Positions 1 to 11,368 of a stretch of DNA of 64,000 nucleotides are shown here, piece after piece. The position numbers and the translations under genes were made by a program. Position 1 is the stretch's first letter. Every line of letters begins with the position of its first letter. Source of the DNA: Pseudoduganella namucuonensis (GTDB taxonomy: Bacteria; Pseudomonadota; Gammaproteobacteria; Burkholderiales; Burkholderiaceae_D); the NCBI RefSeq assembly GCF_900116645.1, contig NZ_FPBO01000013.1, forward strand, positions 108,837 to 172,836. Direction: 5' to 3'. The notes under the pieces were generated by a model that made no database searches, was not told where the DNA came from, and saw nothing but the letters and a program-made list of their open reading frames with translations.

Positions 1-584
1 AGGACATTTACACGGAGCGCCTCAACATCGCCTACGTGATGAGCCGCGAGCAGCAGGACATCGAACTGTTCAACGGCCGCATCACCAAGGAGAAGGCCCG
101 GCAGTTCCTGCAACACTGGGTGCGCGTGGAGGACTACGACACCGCCTTCATCTGCGGCCCGGAGGACATGATGCACGGCGTCTCGGAGGCGCTGCAGGAA
201 GCGGGCATGCCGAAATCGCACATCAAGGTCGAGCTGTTCGCGGCCAGCATCCCCAAGCACCAGCACAAGCCGCGCCCGCAGGCCGAACTGGGCGCCGGCC
301 TGACCGAAGTGACCGTCGTCATGGACGGCAACCACAGCACGTTCATGATGGACAAGGACAAGGAGTCCATCCTGGACGCGGGCCTGCGCGCCGGCATCGA
401 CATGCGCTACTCCTGCAAGGGCGGCGTGTGCTCCACCTGCCGCTGCAAGGTGCTGGACGGGAAGGTGGACATGGACGTGAACTACGCGCTGGAGGACTAC
501 GAGATCGCGCGCGGCTTCGTGTTGAGCTGCCAGAGCTTCCCGGTGACCGACAAGGTGGTCGTGGACTTCGACCAGCACGAATAA
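1..584 (+). CDS. paaE: PaaE, reductase subunit of the ring-1,2-phenylacetyl-CoA epoxidase (C-terminal part)
   Basis: The gene enters from before the window; the reading frame is open from base 3. The visible part holds the end of an NAD(P)H:flavin oxidoreductase domain (FICGPEDMM, the CGPxxM nucleotide-binding motif) followed by a C-terminal plant-type [2Fe-2S] ferredoxin domain with the ligand pattern C-x4-C-x2-C (SCKGGVCSTC) and a last Cys in LSCQSFP. In the family this subunit passes electrons from NADPH to the di-iron PaaA oxygenase that epoxidises phenylacetyl-CoA. It lies 20 bases ahead of paaG, in the order expected after paaABCD, which must lie outside the window. The start cannot be seen. 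Confidence 0.95.
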   Translation, partial: DIYTERLNIAYVMSREQQDIELFNGRITKEKARQFLQHWVRVEDYDTAFICGPEDMMHGVSEALQEAGMPKSHIKVELFAASIPKHQHKPRPQAELGAGLTEVTVVMDGNHSTFMMDKDKESILDAGLRAGIDMRYSCKGGVCSTCRCKVLDGKVDMDVNYALEDYEIARGFVLSCQSFPVTDKVVVDFDQHE

Positions 585-604
585 GAACCATAGGAGGAGA
601 CGCC

Positions 605-1396
605 ATGAACTATGAAAACATCCTGTTTGAGATCAAGAACGGCATCGCCAAGCTGACGCTGAACCGTCCCGACAAGTTGAACAGCTTCACCCAGGCCATG
701 CACCTGGAGGTGCGCGACGCGCTGGGCCAGGTGGAGCGGGACAAATCGGTGCGCGTGTTCGTGCTCACCGGCGCCGGGCGCGGCTTCTGCGCCGGCCAGG
801 ACCTGTCCGACCGCGCCGTGGAGCCGGGCGCTCAGGGCGTGGACCTGGGCGAGTCGGTCGAGAAGTTCTACGCGCCGCTGGTGCTCGCGCTGCGCAACCT
901 GCCCATGCCGGTGATCTGCGCCGTCAACGGCGTGGCCGCCGGCGCGGGCGCCAACCTGGCGCTGGCCGCCGACATCGTCATCGCCGGCAAGTCCGCCAGC
1001 TTCGTCGAGGTGTTCTGCAAGCTGGGCCTGATCCCCGACACCGGCGGCACGTGGATCCTGCCGCGCCTGATCGGCATGGCGCGCGCCACCGGCCTGGCCA
1101 TGCTGGGCGAGAAGCTCACCGCCGACCGCGCCGAGCAATGGGGCCTGATCTGGAAGGCCGTGCCGGACGAGGTGCTGATGACCGAGGCCATGGCCATGGC
1201 CGGGCACTTCGCCGCCGCGCCCACCAAGGGCCTGGCCTTCACCAAGAGGGCGCTGCAGGCCAGCTATGGCAATTCGCTGCCCGAACAGCTCAAGCTGGAG
1301 GGCGAGATGATGCGGGAGCTGGGCCACAGCCACGACTACCGCGAAGGCGTCGCCGCCTTCATCGCCAAGCGCACGCCTGAATTCAAGGGGGAGTGA
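605..1396 (+). CDS. paaG: PaaG, 1,2-epoxyphenylacetyl-CoA isomerase (crotonase family)
   Basis: A 263-residue crotonase-fold protein of normal family length. It shows LTLNRPDKLNSF near the N-terminus, the GAGRGFCAGQDL oxyanion-hole segment and NGVAAGAGANLALAADIVIA. These match PaaG, which converts ring-1,2-epoxyphenylacetyl-CoA to oxepin-CoA, better than PaaF. A strong AGGAGGAG ribosome site lies just before the ATG at 605. An in-frame extension upstream overlaps paaE and is not needed. It is part of the paaE-G-H-I-K-J run. A separate paaF is not seen in the window. Confidence 0.93.
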   Translation: MNYENILFEIKNGIAKLTLNRPDKLNSFTQAMHLEVRDALGQVERDKSVRVFVLTGAGRGFCAGQDLSDRAVEPGAQGVDLGESVEKFYAPLVLALRNLPMPVICAVNGVAAGAGANLALAADIVIAGKSASFVEVFCKLGLIPDTGGTWILPRLIGMARATGLAMLGEKLTADRAEQWGLIWKAVPDEVLMTEAMAMAGHFAAAPTKGLAFTKRALQASYGNSLPEQLKLEGEMMRELGHSHDYREGVAAFIAKRTPEFKGE

Positions 1397-1398
1397 CC

Positions 1399-2961
1399 AT
1401 GGCCGCATTGGACAGGAACAGCGTCGTCGCCATTATCGGCAGCGGCGCCATGGGCGCGGGCATCGCCCAGGTGGCGGCCGCCTCCGGCCACACCGTCATG
1501 CTGTACGACACGCGCGCCGAGGCGGTGCACAAGGCCATCGCCGACATCGCCAAGGTGTACGCGAAACTGGCCGAGAAGGGCCGCATGACGGCGGCCGACG
1601 CGGACGCCGCCATCGCGCGCCTGCGGGCCGCGCCGGCGCTGGGCGACGTGGCCGGCGCCGCGCTGGTGGTGGAAGCCATCATCGAGAACCTGGACGTCAA
1701 GCGCGCGCTGTTCGCGGACCTGGAGGGCGTCGTCGGCGACGGCTGCATCCTGGCCACCAACACCTCGTCCATCTCGGTGACCGCCATCGCCGCCAAGTTG
1801 CGCCGTCCGCAGCGCCTGGTGGGCATGCACTTCTTCAATCCGGTGCCGCTGATGGCGCTGGTGGAGGTGATCAGCGGCCTGGCGACCGACGCCGCCGCGG
1901 CGCAAACCGTGTTCGACACCGCCGCCGCCTGGGGCAAGAACCCGGTGCACGCCAAGTCCACGCCCGGCTTCATCGTCAACCGCGTGGCGCGCCCCTATTA
2001 CGCCGAGGGCCTGCGCCTGCTGAACGAGCGGGCGGCCGATCCCGCCACCATCGACGCGGTGATGCGCGAGGCCGGCGGCTTCCGCATGGGCCCGTTCGAG
2101 CTGATGGACCTGATCGGCCACGACGTGAACCATTCCGTCACCCAGTCCGTCTTCAGCGCCTACTACAACGACCCGCGCTTCACGCCGTCCGTGATCCAGC
2201 AGGAACTGGTGAACGCCGGTTTCCTGGGCCGCAAATCGGGGCGCGGCTTCTACGCCTACGGTGAAGGCGCGGAAACGCCGCGGCCGCGGTCCGAGGCCGC
2301 GCAGCCCAAACCGGAATTCGTCAGCTACAGCCTGGAGCCGGGAACCGGCGCTTCCGCCAACACCGATGCCGTGCTGGCCCGCTTCCAGGCGCATGGCATC
2401 GAGGTCAGTCAGCGCACGCTGGTGGAGAGCCACAGCCATACGCACGACGCGGCGCCGGCCTTCCACTGCAACGGCGCCGCCGTCTACCTGACCGATGGCC
2501 GCAGCGCCACCCAGCGCGCGCGCGACAACAAGCATCCGGACACCGTGGTCTTCGACCTGGCGCTGGACTACGCCCAGGCCACCCGCATCGCCATCGCGGC
2601 GTCGGACCAGTGCAAGCCCGCCGCCTGCCAGGCCGTGGTGGGCCTGTTCCAGGCCTGCGGCTTCACCGTGACGAAACTGGACGACGTGCCCGGCCTGGCC
2701 GTGATGCGCACCGTCGCGATGCTGGCCAACGAGGCGGCGGACGCCGTCCACCAGGGCGTGTGCAGCGCCGAGGGCGCGGACATCGCCATGCAAAAGGGCG
2801 TGAACTACCCGCGCGGCCCGCTGGCCTGGGCCGACGCCGTCGGCATCGGCCACGTGGTGGCCGTATTGAACAACCTCGCGGCGAGCTACGGGGAGGACCG
2901 TTACCGCGTGTCGCCGCTGCTGCGCCGCAAACTGGCCGCGGGAGCGAAATTCCATGCGTAA
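1399..2961 (+). CDS. paaH: PaaH, 3-hydroxyadipyl-CoA dehydrogenase
   Basis: A 520-residue NAD-dependent 3-hydroxyacyl-CoA dehydrogenase. The N-terminal Rossmann motif GSGAMGAGIAQ is followed by NTSSISVTAIA, HFFNPVPLM and STPGFIVNRVARPYY, and a second 3HCDH C-terminal domain (GVNYPRGPLAWAD) follows near the end. In the pathway it oxidises 3-hydroxyadipyl-CoA to 3-oxoadipyl-CoA. A GTG at 1393 is in frame, but the ATG at 1399 has the better spacing from AGGGGGAG at 1385-1392. It starts 2 bases after paaG and overlaps paaI by 8 bases, so translational coupling is likely. Confidence 0.92.
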   Translation: MAALDRNSVVAIIGSGAMGAGIAQVAAASGHTVMLYDTRAEAVHKAIADIAKVYAKLAEKGRMTAADADAAIARLRAAPALGDVAGAALVVEAIIENLDVKRALFADLEGVVGDGCILATNTSSISVTAIAAKLRRPQRLVGMHFFNPVPLMALVEVISGLATDAAAAQTVFDTAAAWGKNPVHAKSTPGFIVNRVARPYYAEGLRLLNERAADPATIDAVMREAGGFRMGPFELMDLIGHDVNHSVTQSVFSAYYNDPRFTPSVIQQELVNAGFLGRKSGRGFYAYGEGAETPRPRSEAAQPKPEFVSYSLEPGTGASANTDAVLARFQAHGIEVSQRTLVESHSHTHDAAPAFHCNGAAVYLTDGRSATQRARDNKHPDTVVFDLALDYAQATRIAIAASDQCKPAACQAVVGLFQACGFTVTKLDDVPGLAVMRTVAMLANEAADAVHQGVCSAEGADIAMQKGVNYPRGPLAWADAVGIGHVVAVLNNLAASYGEDRYRVSPLLRRKLAAGAKFHA

Positions 2962-3427
2962 CGACGCACCCTTGAACGATGCGGCTGTGAGCGCGGCCGA
3001 CGAAGCGCTGGCGCTGGCGCGGGCGGCGGGCAACTCCATGTTCGCCCGCGACCGCGCCACCCAGGCCATGGGCATGCAGCTCGCCGAGATCCGGCCGGGC
3101 TATGCCCGCATGACCATGCCGGTGCGCTTCGACATGATCAACGGCCACAACACCTGCCATGGCGGCTACATCTTCGCGTTGGCGGACAGCGCCTTCGCCT
3201 TCGCATGCAACAGCCACAACCAAAACACGGTGGGCGCGGGCTGCACGATCGAGTACCTGGCCGCCGGCCGCCACCACGACGTCTTGACCGCCGAGGCGGT
3301 GGAGCTGGCGCGGGCCGGCAAGAGCGGCGTCTACGACGTCCGGGTCAGCAATCAGGATGGCGTCACGCTCGCCCTGTTCCGCGGAAAATCGCTCCGCGTG
3401 ACGGGCGAGGTGGTGCAGCAGTCCTAA
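2954..3427 (+). CDS. paaI: PaaI, hydroxyphenylacetyl-CoA thioesterase (hotdog fold)
   Basis: A 157-residue hotdog-fold thioesterase. The segment NTCHGGYIFALADSAFAFA is the PaaI signature carrying the catalytic Asp (LAD). Family members hydrolyse ring-hydroxylated phenylacetyl-CoA and other dead-end thioesters, releasing trapped CoA. The ATG lies inside the end of paaH, with 8 bases of overlap. No terminator separates it from paaK 34 bases downstream. Confidence 0.92.
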   Translation: MRNDAPLNDAAVSAADEALALARAAGNSMFARDRATQAMGMQLAEIRPGYARMTMPVRFDMINGHNTCHGGYIFALADSAFAFACNSHNQNTVGAGCTIEYLAAGRHHDVLTAEAVELARAGKSGVYDVRVSNQDGVTLALFRGKSLRVTGEVVQQS

Positions 3428-3461
3428 GAATTAGTTCGAGAAGAAAACCGAGGAGACAGCA

Positions 3462-4781
<1,320 letters not shown>

Positions 4782-4790
4782 GGAATGAAG

Positions 4791-5996
4791 ATGAACGAAG
4801 CCTTTATCTGTGACGCGGTACGCACGCCGTTCGGCCGCTACGGTGGCGCCCTGGCCGGCGTGCGCGCCGACGACCTGGCGGCCGTGCCCATCGCCGCGCT
4901 GATGGCGCGCAATCCGGGCGTGGACTGGACCCAGGTGGACGACGTCCACTACGGCTGCGCCAACGGCGCCGGCGAGGACAACCGCAATGTCGGCCGCATG
5001 GCCGCGCTGCTGGCGGGCCTGCCGGTGGAGGTGCCGGCCAACACCATCAACCGCCTGTGCGGCTCCAGCCTGGACGCGGTGGGCATCGCCGCGCGCGCCA
5101 TCAAGTCCGGCGAGGCGCAACTGGTGATCGCGGGCGGCGTGGAATCCATGACGCGCGCGCCCTTCGTGATGGGCAAGGCCGACAGCGCCTTCTCGCGCAG
5201 CGCCAAGATCGAGGACACCACCATAGGCTGGCGCTTCGTCAACCCGCTCATGAAGGCCATGCACGGCATCGACTCCATGCCCGAGACGGCGGAGAACGTG
5301 GCCGAGCAATTCAACATCGGCCGCGCCGACCAGGACGCGTTCGCCGTGCGCAGCCAGCGGCGCTGGGCCGCCGCCCACGCGGCCGGTCACTTCAAGAGCG
5401 AGATCGTGCCGGTCACGATACCGCAACGGAAGGGCGAGGCCAAGGTGGTCGACACCGACGAGCATCCGCGCCCGGACACCACGGTCGAAATGCTGGCCAA
5501 GCTGAAAGGCGTGGTCAGGCCGGACGGCTCCGTCACCGCCGGCAACGCCTCCGGCGTGAACGACGGCGCCTGCGCCATCCTGCTGGCCTCCGCCGTCGCG
5601 GTGGACAAGTACGGCTTGAAGGCGCGCGCCAAGGTGCTGGGCATGGCCACGGCCGGGCTGGCGCCGCGCATCATGGGCTTCGGCCCGTCGCCCGCGTCGA
5701 GGAAGGTCCTGGCGCAGCTGGGGCTGACCATCGGGCAGATGGACGTGATCGAATTGAACGAGGCGTTCGCCGCGCAGGGCCTGGCCGTCACCCGCGACCT
5801 TGGCCTGGCCGACGACGCGCCGCACGTCAATCCCAACGGCGGCGCCATCGCCATCGGCCACCCGCTGGGCGCGTCCGGCGCGCGGCTGGTCACGGCGGCC
5901 CTGAACCAGCTGGAACGCACCGGCGGCCGTTACGGCCTGTGCACGATGTGCATCGGCGTGGGGCAGGGCATCGCGCTGGTGATCGAACGCGTTTAA
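4791..5996 (+). CDS. paaJ: PaaJ, 3-oxoadipyl-CoA/3-oxo-5,6-dehydrosuberyl-CoA thiolase
   Basis: A 401-residue thiolase. The active-site Cys is in NRLCGSSLDA, the His motif is NPNGGAIAIGHPLGASG, and the C-terminal Cys is in CTMCIGVGQG. The N-terminus MNEAFICDAVRTPFGRYGG closely resembles PaaJ/PcaF. I prefer the ATG at 4791 over 4785 because AAGGA at 4780-4784 is then well spaced. The enzyme cleaves 3-oxoadipyl-CoA to succinyl-CoA and acetyl-CoA, and also acts on the C8 ring-opening product. A 64-bp palindromic element begins within its stop codon. Confidence 0.94.
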   Translation: MNEAFICDAVRTPFGRYGGALAGVRADDLAAVPIAALMARNPGVDWTQVDDVHYGCANGAGEDNRNVGRMAALLAGLPVEVPANTINRLCGSSLDAVGIAARAIKSGEAQLVIAGGVESMTRAPFVMGKADSAFSRSAKIEDTTIGWRFVNPLMKAMHGIDSMPETAENVAEQFNIGRADQDAFAVRSQRRWAAAHAAGHFKSEIVPVTIPQRKGEAKVVDTDEHPRPDTTVEMLAKLKGVVRPDGSVTAGNASGVNDGACAILLASAVAVDKYGLKARAKVLGMATAGLAPRIMGFGPSPASRKVLAQLGLTIGQMDVIELNEAFAAQGLAVTRDLGLADDAPHVNPNGGAIAIGHPLGASGARLVTAALNQLERTGGRYGLCTMCIGVGQGIALVIERV

Positions 5997-6059
5997 AACC
6001 AACCGCGTAAAGCAGGGGTCAGACCCATTGGGTCTGACCCCGGAATTTGCCTCTGGTTT
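5996..6059. repeat. 64-bp palindromic element, copy 1 (GGGGTCAGACCC family)
   Basis: The core is a perfect 13-base inverted repeat, GGGGTCAGACCCA (6015-6027) and TGGGTCTGACCCC (6029-6041). The outer ends are AAACCA and TGGTTT, themselves inverted. A second copy of exactly the same length is at 10655-10718. Both begin on the last base or two of the preceding stop codon. This looks like a REP/MITE-type element; no transposase is nearby. It may also act as an mRNA-stabilising or terminator hairpin between paaJ and the transporter genes. Confidence 0.75.
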
Positions 6060-6064
6060 GCAGC

Positions 6065-6141
6065 ACGAAAAACGTGGTCTGTCCCTGGTTTTACGAAAAA
6101 CGTGGACTCGGCGTCCCCGTCTGTCCCCGGTTCTACCCGGT
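6065..6141. repeat. Degenerate repeat cluster with GTCTGTCCC motifs
   Basis: Directly after the 64-bp element there is a 13-base direct repeat ACGAAAAACGTGG (6065-6077 and 6093-6105) at a 28-base period. Each copy is followed by a GTCTGTCCC-type half (6079-6085 region and 6119-6128) and a GGTTTT-like end. The halves resemble arms of the GGGGACAG elements at 34237-34305 and 21431-21517. It looks like nested or eroded repeat elements in the leader of the transporter operon. No gene is visible here. Confidence 0.5.
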
Positions 6142-6187
6142 TTTAAAGCATTTTTTGATCATTCTAATAATTAATGGAGACACAAAA

Positions 6188-7336
6188 ATGTTCACGAACT
6201 TCCTCAAGAAATCCGCCATCGCCGCCGCCATGCTCCTCGCCGCGGGCAGTGCGCTGGCGCAGAACATCAAGATCGGTTCCGTGCTGTCCGTCTCCGGCCC
6301 GGCCGCCTTCCTGGGCGACCCCGAGTTGAAAACGCTGCAGATGTACGTCGAGAAGATCAACGCCGAGGGCGGCGTCCTGGGACGCAAGCTGGAGCTGGTG
6401 CATTACGACGACGGCAGCGACGCCGCCAAGGCCAACGGCTTCACCAAGCGCCTGATCGAGTCCGACAAGGTGGACGTGCTGATCGGCGGCACCACCACCG
6501 GCGCCACCATGGCCATGGCCCCGCTGGTGGACAAGGCCGGCCTGCCCTTCATCTCGCTGGCCGGCGCCGTGGTGATCATCGACCCGGTGAAGAAATGGGT
6601 GTTCAAGACTCCCCACACCGACCGCATGGCCGCCGAGAAGGTGTTCGAGGACATGAAGAAGCGCGGCATCGCCAAGGTGGGCCTGCTGTCGGAGACCAGC
6701 GGCTTCGGCGCCTCCGGCCGCAAGGAATCGCAGGCGGTCGCCTCCAAGTATGGCATCACGCTGGTGGCCGATGAAACCTACGGCCCCAAGGACACCGACG
6801 TCACCGCCCAGCTCACCCGCATCAAGAACACCGCCGGCGTGCAGGCGGTGTTCGTGTTCGGGCTGGGGCAGGGGCCCGCCGTCGTCACCAAGAACTACGG
6901 CCAGCTGGCGATGACCGCGCTGCCGATGTACCAGTCGCACGGTGTCGCGTCGGACGAGTACATCAAGCTGTCCGGCAAGGCCGCCGAGGGCGTGCGCCTG
7001 CCCACCCCGTCGCTGCTGATTGGCCAGATGCTGCCGGCGGGTGACGCGCAGAAGGCCATCGTCACCGGCTACGACAAGGCCTACCGCGACCGCTACAAGG
7101 TCGAACCCTCCACCTTCGGCGGCTACGCGCTGGACGCGCTCAACCTGTCCGTCGACGCCATCAAGCGCGCCGGCGGCACCGACAAGGAAAAGGTGCGCTC
7201 CGCGCTGGAGCTCACCAAGGGCTTCGTCGGCACCACCGGCGTGTTCAACATGAGCGCCGCCGACCACATGGGACTGGACCTGTCCGCGTTCCGCATGGTC
7301 GAGGTCAAGAACGGCGACTGGCAGTTGCTGAAATAA
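6188..7336 (+). CDS. ABC transporter periplasmic binding protein, LivK/Peripla_BP_6 type
   Basis: A 382-residue exported solute-binding protein. The signal peptide is MFTNFLKKSAIAAAMLLAAG with cleavage likely after SALA. The mature start QNIKIGSVLSVSGPAAFLGD and the GGTTTGATMAMAPLVDKAG region are typical of the branched-chain amino acid/amide binding family. The ATG at 6188 is preceded by ATGGAGACAC; a longer frame from 6047 runs through repeat DNA and is not credible. It is the first gene of a complete five-gene importer lying inside the paa cluster. The ligand is therefore inferred to be phenylacetate or a related aromatic acid rather than leucine. Confidence 0.88.
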   Translation: MFTNFLKKSAIAAAMLLAAGSALAQNIKIGSVLSVSGPAAFLGDPELKTLQMYVEKINAEGGVLGRKLELVHYDDGSDAAKANGFTKRLIESDKVDVLIGGTTTGATMAMAPLVDKAGLPFISLAGAVVIIDPVKKWVFKTPHTDRMAAEKVFEDMKKRGIAKVGLLSETSGFGASGRKESQAVASKYGITLVADETYGPKDTDVTAQLTRIKNTAGVQAVFVFGLGQGPAVVTKNYGQLAMTALPMYQSHGVASDEYIKLSGKAAEGVRLPTPSLLIGQMLPAGDAQKAIVTGYDKAYRDRYKVEPSTFGGYALDALNLSVDAIKRAGGTDKEKVRSALELTKGFVGTTGVFNMSAADHMGLDLSAFRMVEVKNGDWQLLK

Positions 7337-7348
7337 ACGGGACCAGCC

Positions 7349-8224
7349 ATGCTCGCCCAGTTCCTCCAGTTCCTGTACTCGGGAATGACGGTCGGCTCCG
7401 CCTATGCGCTGGCGGCGCTCGGCTTCACGATCATTTACAACACCAGCGGCGTGATCAACTTCGCCCAGGGTGAATTCATCATGCTGGGCGGGATGCTGGC
7501 CGCCATGATGGCGGGCGCCGGCGTGCCGCTGCCGCTGGCCATCATCGGCGCCGTCATCCTCACCGGCGTGGTCGGCCTGGTGATGGAGAAGGCGGTCATC
7601 GAGCCGGCGCAAAACGCGCAGGTGGTCACCCTGATCATCATCACCATCGGCGCCTCGCTGGTGATACGCGGCCTGGTGCAGATCTGGCTGGGCAAGGGCA
7701 CGCACGCGCTGGCGCCGTTCTCCGGCGACACGCCCATCATGATCCTGGGCGCCAGCCTGCTGCCGCAAAGCCTGTGGGTGCTGGGCGTGACGCTGCTCAT
7801 CGTCGGCGCGCTGGGCTGGTTCTTCGGCCGCACGCTGCTGGGCAAGGCCATGCTGGCCACTTCGCACAACAAGCTGGCGGCGCAGCTGGTGGGCATCAAC
7901 ACGCGCCGCGTGCTGCTGCTGTCCTTCGGCCTGGCGGCGCTGCTGGGGGCCCTGGGCGGCATCCTGGTCGCGCCCATCACCTACACCTCCTACGACGCCG
8001 GCATCATGCTTGGCCTGAAGGGCTTCGTGGCGGCGGTGCTGGGTGGGCTGGGCGGCGGCGTGGGCGCCATCGCGGGCGGGCTGATACTGGGCGTCGCCGA
8101 GGCCATGACGGCGGGCTACATCTCGTCCGCCTACAAGGACGCGGTGCCCTTCGTGCTGATCCTGCTGATCCTGTTCTTCATGCCGCGCGGCCTGTTCGGC
8201 GCCAAAGTCTCGGAGCGCGTATGA
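7349..8224 (+). CDS. ABC transporter permease, LivH type
   Basis: A 291-residue inner-membrane permease with about eight hydrophobic segments. The N-terminal GMTVGSAYALAALGFTIIYNTSGVINFAQGEF is the LivH hallmark. The end, LILLILFFMPRGLFGA, is also typical. It starts 12 bases after the binding-protein gene and overlaps the next permease by ATGA at 8221-8224, so translation is coupled. It would form the import channel together with the LivM-type subunit. Confidence 0.9.
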   Translation: MLAQFLQFLYSGMTVGSAYALAALGFTIIYNTSGVINFAQGEFIMLGGMLAAMMAGAGVPLPLAIIGAVILTGVVGLVMEKAVIEPAQNAQVVTLIIITIGASLVIRGLVQIWLGKGTHALAPFSGDTPIMILGASLLPQSLWVLGVTLLIVGALGWFFGRTLLGKAMLATSHNKLAAQLVGINTRRVLLLSFGLAALLGALGGILVAPITYTSYDAGIMLGLKGFVAAVLGGLGGGVGAIAGGLILGVAEAMTAGYISSAYKDAVPFVLILLILFFMPRGLFGAKVSERV

Positions 8225-9156
8225 GTAACGCCTTGTTCCCACGCCATCGCGGCCTGCTGATCCTGGCCCTGGTGCTCGCGCTGCTTCCGCTGGCGCTGCC
8301 CAACGCCTATTACTTCGACGTGGCGATCCGCATCGCGCTGAACGCCGTCGTCGTCATCGGCCTGAACCTGCTGATGGGCTACACGGGCCAGATCAGCCTG
8401 GGCCACGCCGGCTTCTACGGCCTGGGCGCCTACGCATCGGCGGTGCTGACCACGCATTTCAACTGGCCGCCGCTGGGCGCGCTGGCCGCCGGCGCCGCCG
8501 CCACCGGCCTGCTGGCCTTCGCGCTGGCGCGTCCCGTGCTGAAGCTGAAGGGACACACGCTGGCCATGGCCACGCTGGGCCTGGGCATCATCATCTCCAT
8601 CGCCATCAACAACGAGGGGCAATGGACGGGCGGCCCGGACGGCATCGCCGTCAACGCCTTCTCCGTGCTCGGCCTGGAAGTGGCGGGCGAGAAGCAGTGG
8701 TACGCGGTGGCCGCCGCCTTGCTGCTGCTGGTGACCTGGCTGGCGCTGAACCTGATCGATTCGCCGGTTGGCCGCGCGCTGCAGGCCATCCACGGCTCGG
8801 AGGTGGCGTCGCGCGTGGTCGGCATCGACACCACCCGCTTCAAGGTGCGGGTCTTCGTGCTGTCGGCGGTGCTGGCCAGCATCGCGGGCAGCGTCAGCGC
8901 GCACTACATCGGCTTCATCACGCCGGGCATGGCGGGCTTCTTCCATTCCATCGAACTGGTGACGATGGTGGTGGTGGGCGGCATGGCGTCCGTGTTCGGT
9001 TCCATCCTGGGCGCGGCGCTGCTTACCCTGCTGCCGCAGGTGCTGTCCGCCTTCGAGGGCTGGGAAGTGGTGGTGTTCGGCGCGATCCTGATGGCCACCA
9101 TGATCTTCCTGCCGCGCGGCCTGGTGCCCAGCCTGGCGCGGCGCGCGAAAGGCTGA
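8221..9156 (+). CDS. ABC transporter permease, LivM type
   Basis: A 311-residue multi-span permease. The segments NLLMGYTGQISLGHAGFYGLGAY and GRALQAIHGSEVASRVVGID are LivM signatures (the second is the cytoplasmic coupling loop), and it ends with MIFLPRGLVPSLARRAKG. The start is the ATG of the ATGA overlap with the LivH-type gene. It is followed 4 bases later by the first ATPase gene. Confidence 0.9.
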   Translation: MSNALFPRHRGLLILALVLALLPLALPNAYYFDVAIRIALNAVVVIGLNLLMGYTGQISLGHAGFYGLGAYASAVLTTHFNWPPLGALAAGAAATGLLAFALARPVLKLKGHTLAMATLGLGIIISIAINNEGQWTGGPDGIAVNAFSVLGLEVAGEKQWYAVAAALLLLVTWLALNLIDSPVGRALQAIHGSEVASRVVGIDTTRFKVRVFVLSAVLASIAGSVSAHYIGFITPGMAGFFHSIELVTMVVVGGMASVFGSILGAALLTLLPQVLSAFEGWEVVVFGAILMATMIFLPRGLVPSLARRAKG

Positions 9157-9160
9157 CCCG

Positions 9161-10654
<1,494 letters not shown>

Positions 10655-10656
<2 letters not shown>

Positions 10657-10718
10657 ACCAACGGCAAATTCCGGGGTCGGACCCAACGGGGTCTGACCCC
10701 GGCCTCTGCCTCTGGTTT
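10655..10718. repeat. 64-bp palindromic element, copy 2
   Basis: It has the same length, the same AAACCA and TGGTTT ends, and the same position on the preceding stop codon as the copy at 5996-6059. The core arms are CCGGGGTCGGACCC (10671-10684) and GGGTCTGACCCCGG (10689-10702), with one mismatch and a 4-base loop. The right third is nearly identical to copy 1. It separates the importer genes from paaY. Confidence 0.75.
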
Positions 10719-10735
10719 TGAATGAAGGAACAACT

Positions 10736-11347
10736 ATGGTCAAGGTTTATGAACTGAACGGCATCCGCCCCGTGGTCGATCCCACGGCGTATGTCCATCC
10801 CACGGCGGTGCTGATCGGCGACGTCATCATCGGCCCGCGCTGCTACGTCGGCCCGCTGGCCTCGATGCGGGGCGACTTCGGCCGCCTGATCCTGGAGGCC
10901 GGCGCCAACCTGCAGGACGGTTGCGTGATGCACGGCTTCCCGGGCTGCGACACGGTGGTGGAGGTGGACGGCCACATCGGCCACGGCGCCGTGTTGCACG
11001 GCTGCCGCGTGGGCCGCAACGCCCTGGTGGGCATGAACGCCGTGGTGATGGACAACGCCGTCATCGGCGCCGAGAGCATCGTCGCGGCGATGAGCTTCGT
11101 GAAGGCCAACATGCAGGTGCCGCCGCGCAGCATGGTGGTGGGCACGCCGGCGCGCGTGATGCGCCAGGTGTCCGACGACGAAATCAAATGGAAGAGCGCC
11201 GGCACCGCCCAATACCAGGAACTCACCGACCGCTCCCTCGCCACCATGCGCGAGGTGGAGGCGGCGACCGAAGTGGAACCGGACCGCAAGCGCATGGAAT
11301 GGGAAACCTCCCTGCCGCTGCATCTGCACAAGAACGCGACTGAATAA
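10736..11347 (+). CDS. paaY: PaaY, gamma-carbonic-anhydrase-like thioesterase of phenylacetate catabolism
   Basis: A 203-residue left-handed beta-helix protein with hexapeptide repeats (for example VHPTAVLIGDVIIGPRCYVG, GHIGHGAVLHGCRVG). Family members carry a metal site and hydrolyse the dead-end 2-hydroxycyclohepta-1,4,6-triene-1-formyl-CoA that forms when PaaZ falls behind. AAGGAA at 10725-10730 selects the ATG at 10736. It sits 21 bases before paaZ, its functional partner. Confidence 0.9.
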   Translation: MVKVYELNGIRPVVDPTAYVHPTAVLIGDVIIGPRCYVGPLASMRGDFGRLILEAGANLQDGCVMHGFPGCDTVVEVDGHIGHGAVLHGCRVGRNALVGMNAVVMDNAVIGAESIVAAMSFVKANMQVPPRSMVVGTPARVMRQVSDDEIKWKSAGTAQYQELTDRSLATMREVEAATEVEPDRKRMEWETSLPLHLHKNATE

Positions 11348-11368
11348 ACTCACATTGGAGAACTAGTA

